DNA of 26,786 bases, taken from a virus. The position numbers and the translations under genes were made by a program. The stretch covers positions 1 through 26,786 of the IMG/VR virus record IMGVR_UViG_3300036826_000482; one strand, written 5' to 3'. Below, piece by piece: positions 22,129 through 26,786 of the stretch. Within the stretch, counting starts at the first letter, position 1. Every line of letters starts with the position of its first letter. The notes beneath the pieces are model-generated. The model saw only the letters and a program-made list of their open reading frames with translations, was not told the origin of the DNA and did no database searches.

Positions 22129-23199
22129 ATGGGTGAAATACTGGGGCCGATTCTCAACTACATCGCGCAGATCGGCGGCGATGTGGGGGAGTTTCTCGCC
22201 AATCTGTTCGGCGGCGGCGGCGAGGCGGCGCTCGGGGGGGGGCTGGCCGACGCCTATGGTCCCGGGGCCGCGAGCTTCCTCGGCGATGTGGAGGGTGGCC
22301 TCGGGGACAGTGGCAGTGCCTTCGGCAGTGCGATTGGGGGGGGGGATTTTCTCGGTGGCGGCAGTCTGGATTACGGGGGTGGGATCACCGATGTGGCCGC
22401 ACTCGGCGACACGCCCTGGGACTTGCCGGCCTACGATGTCGGCTACGGCCCGACGGCGGGCTCGACGGTCTCCGACTACTACGTCAATCCCCAGGCCGTC
22501 GGCGGGGATGTGGGGGGCGATATCTGGACTCCCGACATGGCGTACGGCGCCATGGGGGGCAGCACCGGCAACGCCATGGAAGACTGGCAGATCGCCAATC
22601 CGAACAATGTCTCCACCTCGGACATGCTGCGTAGCCGCGTCATGGAGACGAGCCCCGCGGGCTCGGAGCCCTTTCACGGCCTCACGGTGGATCCCTACTC
22701 CAGCATTCCCAGCAGCACGAACGTGCCCGATTGGCTCAAGACCGCGGGCCAAATGGCGAGCAATTTCCTGAAGGGCGCTGCCAGCGGCCTTGGCGGCGGC
22801 GCCGGCGGCGGGGCCGATCCCTTTTCGCTGGCGATGGCGGGTCGTGGCGTGCCCGCCGTGGGACCGGCCGGAGCCCCGAACTATCTCGGGGTGGGGGCGG
22901 TGCCGAGCGGCGCGACCCCGCCGATGCAGCTGGCGAGCATGGGGGCACTGGCTGCCGCACCCGGCCAGCCCGGCGAGCAGACGGTGGGCGGCAATCCCCT
23001 GGCCCAGGCCATGGGCATCCCCCAGGCCGCCAATCTCGCGGGCCAGCCGGTGGGAAGCCCCAACACCTTTGGCGCCCCGACGCCGCGCAATCTCAATCCC
23101 TTTTCGCCGATGATGATCCCCTTGCCGCAGGCCCCGCTCTATCCCGGCATCCAGAACCAGCCAATGAGCGGGCTCCAGCGCCTCATGATGGCGGGGTAA
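22129..23199 (+). CDS. Internal/ejection-protein candidate 2 (Gly-rich, 356 residues)
   Basis: Starts MGEILGPILNYIAQIGGDVG, an amphipathic helix that continues to about residue 28, then very Gly-rich sequence (GEAALGGGLADAYGPGAASF) and Asp/Gly-rich stretches through about 150. The second half is Pro/Ala/Met/Gly-rich with low charge (QMASNFLKGAASGLGGGAGG, GVPAVGPAGAPNYLGVGAVP). It contains no Cys and few basic residues. It follows its neighbour by TAAGCCATG, a spacing repeated in this unit. Such flexible low-complexity proteins occur among the internal virion proteins of short-tailed phages. The function is inferred only from position and composition. Confidence 0.6.
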   Translation: MGEILGPILNYIAQIGGDVGEFLANLFGGGGEAALGGGLADAYGPGAASFLGDVEGGLGDSGSAFGSAIGGGDFLGGGSLDYGGGITDVAALGDTPWDLPAYDVGYGPTAGSTVSDYYVNPQAVGGDVGGDIWTPDMAYGAMGGSTGNAMEDWQIANPNNVSTSDMLRSRVMETSPAGSEPFHGLTVDPYSSIPSSTNVPDWLKTAGQMASNFLKGAASGLGGGAGGGADPFSLAMAGRGVPAVGPAGAPNYLGVGAVPSGATPPMQLASMGALAAAPGQPGEQTVGGNPLAQAMGIPQAANLAGQPVGSPNTFGAPTPRNLNPFSPMMIPLPQAPLYPGIQNQPMSGLQRLMMAG

Positions 23200-23200
23200 G

Positions 23201-24853
23201 ATGGCGACTTACGCCGAGAACATCGCGCGGGCGAAGGCCAACCGCGCGGGCTATGCGGCCTACAATCAGCCGAGTACGGGGCTCACCGGGCTCGCCCAAG
23301 AGCCGGCACCGAAGAGCCAGTCGATCGACCAGTTGTTCAACACCGAGGCGGCGCGCCAGGGGAAGACGGTCACCGACACTACGCCAGGCCAGCTGGGCGG
23401 CCTCAATACCTTGACGACGACGCCGACGAAGACGACCGCCACGACCAACACCACGCCGGCGAGCACGACCGCCACGACCACCAATACTCAGGAGGCCGCC
23501 CCGGTGGACCTCCGTGGCGCGCAGGCGGCGCTGTCGGCGTATCAGTCACCCGGTACCACGGTCGCCCCTGGCAGCGACACCACCGTGCCGGGCACCGGAC
23601 CCTCCGGAGGGGACATCCCGCCGACGACGCTGACCCAGTTGTCCGACGTGCCTCCGATCCAGACCGACCAGTGGGGCAACATCGTCGCCGGCCTCGCGGG
23701 CCTGGCCGAGAAGCAGTGGGGCGGCTATGGCAATACCCCGCAATACGGCGGGGCCCCGCCAGACACGGCCGGCAACGTGCCGACGGGCAGCACCTACACG
23801 CCGTACACCTTGTGGAACGATGCCACGGCGAACATCTACAATCGCAGCGTCCAGCTTCAGGGGCTCCGCGGGCTGTCGCAACTCGCTGACGATCCGCAGA
23901 ACGAGCAGCGCATCACCCAGCTCTCCCAGGATATCTACCAGCCCCAGGCGCAGGCCATCAACAAGGCAGCCGACCTGCAGCAGCAGCAGATGCTCGAGGG
24001 CACCTTCGGGCGCGGCGTCGGCAACTCCACCATGACGGCGGCCCTGGCGGGGCAACTCGGGCAGGCGCGCGAGCAGGCCCTCGGCAACGCGCAGCAGAAC
24101 GCCTACGTGGCGGCGCGCGGGCAGGCCAACCAGGACCTCGCCGCCTACCAGAATCTCGCCCAGGGGCTCTTTGGGGCCGGCACCTCGGGCCTTCAGGCCG
24201 AGGCGAATGTCGGCCTCGCGAACGCCCAGAACCAGATGGCCGCCGGCCAGTTCGGGCAGGGCATGCAGTTCACCGCCGAGCAGAACGACGCCAACCGGGC
24301 GCTCCAGCAGGCCATGCAGTCCTCGGGCTTTCAGTTCACCGGCGATCAGGCGGCGCTCCAGCGCAATTTCGACCAGAACATGGCGACGATGGGCTATGCC
24401 GTCCAGGCCGGCAGCCAGGCCTCCAACCAGCGCTTCCAGGCCGCCATGCAGCAGTCGCAGCAGAAGTGGCAGCAGGGGCAAACCACCAACAACTACGCCT
24501 TCCAGTCCGCGATGCTGACCGCCCAGCAGCAGTACGACGCCGCGCGCCTGTTGAGCCAGCAGAACTACCAGACCATCCAGGACACGCGCCAGCAGGGCTT
24601 CGAGTCCCAGATGCTCGGCAGCCAGCAGAACTTCACCGCCATCGAGAACGCCAAGAATCAGGGCTGGCAAGCCACCCAGAACGAGGCCCAGCGGCAGTTG
24701 CAGATCCTGCTGCAGACGATGCAGAACGCGCAAGCAGGCGACGCGCAGGCCAAGGCCATGCTCAACGGCAACATCTCCGCGTTCATCAAGGGCCTGGTCG
24801 GCATCTTCGGCGGCATCACCACCGGCACCACGCCGAATCAGGGGGTGGGGTAA
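23201..24853 (+). CDS. Internal/ejection-protein candidate 3 with long 11-residue repeat
   Basis: A 550-residue protein. The N-terminus (MATYAENIARAKANRAGYAA) is helical; residues 70-100 are Thr-rich and probably disordered. From Y302 a regular hydrophobic or aromatic residue recurs every 11 residues (302, 313, 324, 335, 346 and so on up to 500). From 357 these are mostly Phe, Trp or Tyr. The intervening residues are Gln/Asn/Ala-rich with QQ just before the stripe. This is a hendecad pattern, expected to give a long right-handed helical bundle. The final 25 residues are hydrophobic/Gly-rich (FIKGLVGIFGGITTGT). Such a helical rod could form part of an injected channel, by analogy with T7 internal core proteins; this is inference. 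Confidence 0.7.
   Translation: MATYAENIARAKANRAGYAAYNQPSTGLTGLAQEPAPKSQSIDQLFNTEAARQGKTVTDTTPGQLGGLNTLTTTPTKTTATTNTTPASTTATTTNTQEAAPVDLRGAQAALSAYQSPGTTVAPGSDTTVPGTGPSGGDIPPTTLTQLSDVPPIQTDQWGNIVAGLAGLAEKQWGGYGNTPQYGGAPPDTAGNVPTGSTYTPYTLWNDATANIYNRSVQLQGLRGLSQLADDPQNEQRITQLSQDIYQPQAQAINKAADLQQQQMLEGTFGRGVGNSTMTAALAGQLGQAREQALGNAQQNAYVAARGQANQDLAAYQNLAQGLFGAGTSGLQAEANVGLANAQNQMAAGQFGQGMQFTAEQNDANRALQQAMQSSGFQFTGDQAALQRNFDQNMATMGYAVQAGSQASNQRFQAAMQQSQQKWQQGQTTNNYAFQSAMLTAQQQYDAARLLSQQNYQTIQDTRQQGFESQMLGSQQNFTAIENAKNQGWQATQNEAQRQLQILLQTMQNAQAGDAQAKAMLNGNISAFIKGLVGIFGGITTGTTPNQGVG
24236..24730 (+). repeat. Hendecad repeat block coding 15 clear units
   Basis: Residues 346-510 of the protein encoded at 23201 can be cut into 15 consecutive 11-residue units, starting M, F, L, F, F, V, F, W, F, Y, Y, F, F, W and L. 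Four looser units (Y302, L313, F324, A335) precede them. The last two residues before each stripe are often Q-N, Q-G, Q-K or Q-Q. The repeat is at protein level; DNA copies have diverged. Confidence 0.85.
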
Positions 24854-24856
24854 GCC

Positions 24857-26665
24857 ATGGCTTTCGGACTGGGACTCGCGGGACTGATGGGCGGGGTGCA
24901 GGGACTGGGCCTCGGCATGTCGGACATCGCCGACCAGCGCTTCAAGCAGCAACAGTTCGACATCGAGCGTGCGCGGTTGGCTGAGCAGTCGCGGATCGCC
25001 GACGCCCAGCTCGCGATGGAGCAGCGCAAGCAGGCGTGGGCCGAGCAGGCGAACGCGCCGCTCTCGGCAGAGGAAGCCAACCAGGTGATGTCGTATCTCT
25101 ATCCGGGACGCGGTGGAGGGGCGGTGAGTGTCGGGGGCGCACCAGCCGGAGTCACTCCAAGAGATGTGGCGGTCCGGGAAGAGATCGGCGGCCCAGGACC
25201 GTTCCAATTCTCCATGCCGGCCGTCCGGCCCCCAGCCCCCGACCCAGGGGTGGATATGCCTGGGGGGATCAATCCAGCGGTCCTCACCAAGCTGCCTCGT
25301 CAAGTGGTCGTGCCGATCCTTCAGGAAGCCGTGAAGCAACGGATGCTGGATCAGGCGGATGCGATCAAGCAGCGCAACGCCATGCGGGATCGGGCTGTGC
25401 TGGCCTCGACGTTCGACATTCCAGGACCAAATCAGCTCGCCTACAATCTCATCCCTGGCGAGGATGAAGAGGCGGCGGCGTTCATTCCCCGCGTGCCGGG
25501 ACCCCCGACCCCCGAGAATGCCGCCGCCGCCAGAATGGCTCTGAGCGGGCAGCCCTTGAAGGACATTCTCGCGTGGCAGGAAGCGCAGCGGACAAAGGCC
25601 TTCATGGACGTCATCGCGGCCCGCATGAGTGGTGGTGGCCCGGGCGGGCCGTCCGGACAGGTGACGACCCGCGTCGGGGTCTCCGGGGATAAGCCGAATG
25701 TCGAGATCACGGAGTCGCCGGTCCCGGTCAATGACCCCAACACAGAAGCGCAAGCGCTCGGGTATCCAAGCTATGAGCAGGCGCCCTTGGAGGTCAAGGG
25801 CAAGATTCTGGCGACGATCGAGCAGAAGAAACTGGCCTACGCCAGGGCGCAGCAAACGAGCCAGATCGATGTGAACCTGGACAAGCCGTATTCGCCGGCG
25901 GAAGCGGGTGAGCTCAACGTGCCGATCGGCACCACGCCGCGCCAAGCAAGCGCCATGGGCATCACGCCGAAGTCGAGCCAAGAGCGCAATCGCATCGACA
26001 ATATGCGGACCGCCGCGGCCATCATCGACAATGTTGAGCGCAGCATTTTCGAGGGTGATCCGAAAACCGGCTTGCCCCCGATCACGCTGCCCAAGACCCC
26101 GGAAGACCGGCTCTGGAATGCCCCAGGTACGGCTATGGATATGTGGCTCCAGAGAGATCCTGGGCTGGTCGCCCTCAACGGGCGCATCAAGGCCAGCATG
26201 GCACCGATGATCCGGGCACTCGGTGAAGTCGGCACCCTGACGGACCAGGACATCGCCCGCGCAAACGCCTTATGGCCAACGATTGGTCCAGTCCCGGATA
26301 CCGAGCCTGTCGTGCGAGCCAAGCTCAGTGGACTGCGTGACCTCGTCAACGAGATTGCCGACCGCACGAGGGGCGGTGGAGCACCCAGAGAGGGAGGCCA
26401 GGCGCCGTCGTCGTCTTCGGAGAGGCCTGCGGATGCATGGTGGCGGTCGAGCAACCCGGCGGTCGATGACCTTCTCGCGAACACACCGGGCGCCGGCTTG
26501 CCGCTGCCAGCAAAGAGCGGCGCGGTAGTCCGCGGCAAGCCCCAGAACGAGACCAAGCCGCCCCAGCCGTTGAGCCGCACCAATCCCAACTACAAGAGTG
26601 CCAAGCAGCACGGCTGGTCGGACGAGAACATCGAGAAATACTATAACGTGCGGATCGTGGACTGA
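24857..26665 (+). CDS. Internal/ejection-protein candidate 4 (602 residues)
   Basis: The N-terminus MAFGLGLAGLMGGVQGLGLG is a Gly/Leu membrane-active-like segment. It is followed by a coiled coil (DQRFKQQQFDIERARLAEQS to about residue 66) that resembles the QQQYDAARLLSQQ part of the previous protein. A Pro/Gly-rich region and long charged helices follow (RNRIDNMRTAAAIIDNVERS). The C-terminal 90 residues are disordered and end in a small motif (SAKQHGWSDENIEKYYNVRI). It is the largest complete gene of the unit. Gene order and composition suggest a virion-internal protein. No transglycosylase or peptidase motif was seen. The gene starts after TAAGCC and ends overlapping the next ATG. Confidence 0.65.
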   Translation: MAFGLGLAGLMGGVQGLGLGMSDIADQRFKQQQFDIERARLAEQSRIADAQLAMEQRKQAWAEQANAPLSAEEANQVMSYLYPGRGGGAVSVGGAPAGVTPRDVAVREEIGGPGPFQFSMPAVRPPAPDPGVDMPGGINPAVLTKLPRQVVVPILQEAVKQRMLDQADAIKQRNAMRDRAVLASTFDIPGPNQLAYNLIPGEDEEAAAFIPRVPGPPTPENAAAARMALSGQPLKDILAWQEAQRTKAFMDVIAARMSGGGPGGPSGQVTTRVGVSGDKPNVEITESPVPVNDPNTEAQALGYPSYEQAPLEVKGKILATIEQKKLAYARAQQTSQIDVNLDKPYSPAEAGELNVPIGTTPRQASAMGITPKSSQERNRIDNMRTAAAIIDNVERSIFEGDPKTGLPPITLPKTPEDRLWNAPGTAMDMWLQRDPGLVALNGRIKASMAPMIRALGEVGTLTDQDIARANALWPTIGPVPDTEPVVRAKLSGLRDLVNEIADRTRGGGAPREGGQAPSSSSERPADAWWRSSNPAVDDLLANTPGAGLPLPAKSGAVVRGKPQNETKPPQPLSRTNPNYKSAKQHGWSDENIEKYYNVRIVD

Positions 26666-26786
26666 TGGGTCTCGAAGAGTTCAATCGCGACTTCGGCGGC
26701 AAGACGGGGGGCGGTGGCGTCGCGCAGTTCAATCGCGACTTCGGCGGCGACCAGCCGGCCATCAATCCGCGCCCCGAGGACTATGG
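26665..26786 (+). CDS. Start of a further gene with FNRDFGG repeats, cut by window edge
   Basis: An ATG overlapping the previous stop (TGATG) opens a frame of 40 codons up to the right edge: MGLEEFNRDFGGKTGGGGVA, then QFNRDFGGDQPAINPRPEDY. The motif FNRDFGG occurs twice, 16 codons apart, with a 23-base perfect repeat below it. The gene continues outside the window. Short repeated motifs at the N-terminus of large late phage proteins can serve as docking or targeting signals. No family can be assigned from 40 residues. Confidence 0.75.
   Translation, partial: MGLEEFNRDFGGKTGGGGVAQFNRDFGGDQPAINPRPEDY
26678..26748 (+). repeat. 23-base perfect direct repeat, 48-base period
   Basis: AGTTCAATCGCGACTTCGGC plus GGC occurs at 26678-26700 and again at 26726-26748. 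The period is a multiple of three, so the coded motif FNRDFGG is duplicated in frame near the start of the last gene. Confidence 0.9.

Noticed and set aside
23546-25981. 811-codon minus-strand frame
   Set aside because: It spans the junction of two plus-strand genes with hendecad and coiled-coil features; the Leu/Arg/Gly-rich product is the antisense image of Gln/Ala codons.

Overview
The window is part of a tailed-phage (or prophage) genome with uniformly GC-rich, tightly packed genes. Neighbouring genes typically overlap by 1, 4, 8 or 14-20 bases or sit 2-7 bases apart. No integrase, replication gene, tRNA, rRNA, CRISPR array or clear lysis gene is visible. The high GC and strong GC3 bias (hence the very long antisense shadow frames) suggest a GC-rich bacterial host, but nothing here names it. 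Several things suggest a short-tailed, podovirus-like virion: a large portal of P22-like size, a predicted beta-propeller tail protein, no tape-measure or sheath genes, and a run of large Gln/Gly/Ala-rich proteins after the fibre gene that resemble internal (ejection) proteins.

Layout. Leftward unit (6865 to 1, minus strand): HNH endonuclease, terminase large subunit, a 72-residue basic-tailed protein, a short reading frame that resembles the N-terminus of the major capsid protein, a 441-residue predicted beta-propeller protein, three small unknown proteins, a 26-residue predicted membrane peptide, and the portal protein (cut by the window edge), which carries a CxxC...CxxC zinc-ribbon-like insertion. 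A 100-base divergent region (6866-6965) carries a good sigma70-type promoter pointing right and a 22-base tandem repeat centred on CCTATAGG.

Rightward unit (6966 to the right edge, plus strand): five low-complexity or small proteins, three of which end in a G-L-x-S-L-[LY] tail; a structured 158-base gap; scaffolding-like protein and HK97-type major capsid protein; then a set of virion-surface candidates (two beta-sandwich-like proteins, a GT-A glycosyltransferase with an unusual Cys-rich insertion, a large unknown, a collagen-like protein with a tail-collar-like end, and a concanavalin-like lectin domain protein); then a head-tail adaptor-like protein, the predicted beta-propeller tail nozzle, a repeat-bearing tail fibre, and four successive large internal-protein candidates. 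One of these, at 23201-24853, has a strict 11-residue periodicity of hydrophobic/aromatic residues over about 209 residues.

Functionally, the left arm would package DNA through the portal. The right arm would build the scaffolded procapsid, decorate and possibly glycosylate it, join the tail, and load proteins for ejection. Most interesting: the hendecad protein, the shared C-terminal GLxSLL tails, the capsid-N-terminus-like mini-frame beside the propeller gene, the zinc ribbon inside the portal, and the glycosyltransferase next to a collagen-like virion protein. All family calls are from reading the translations; no database search was possible.
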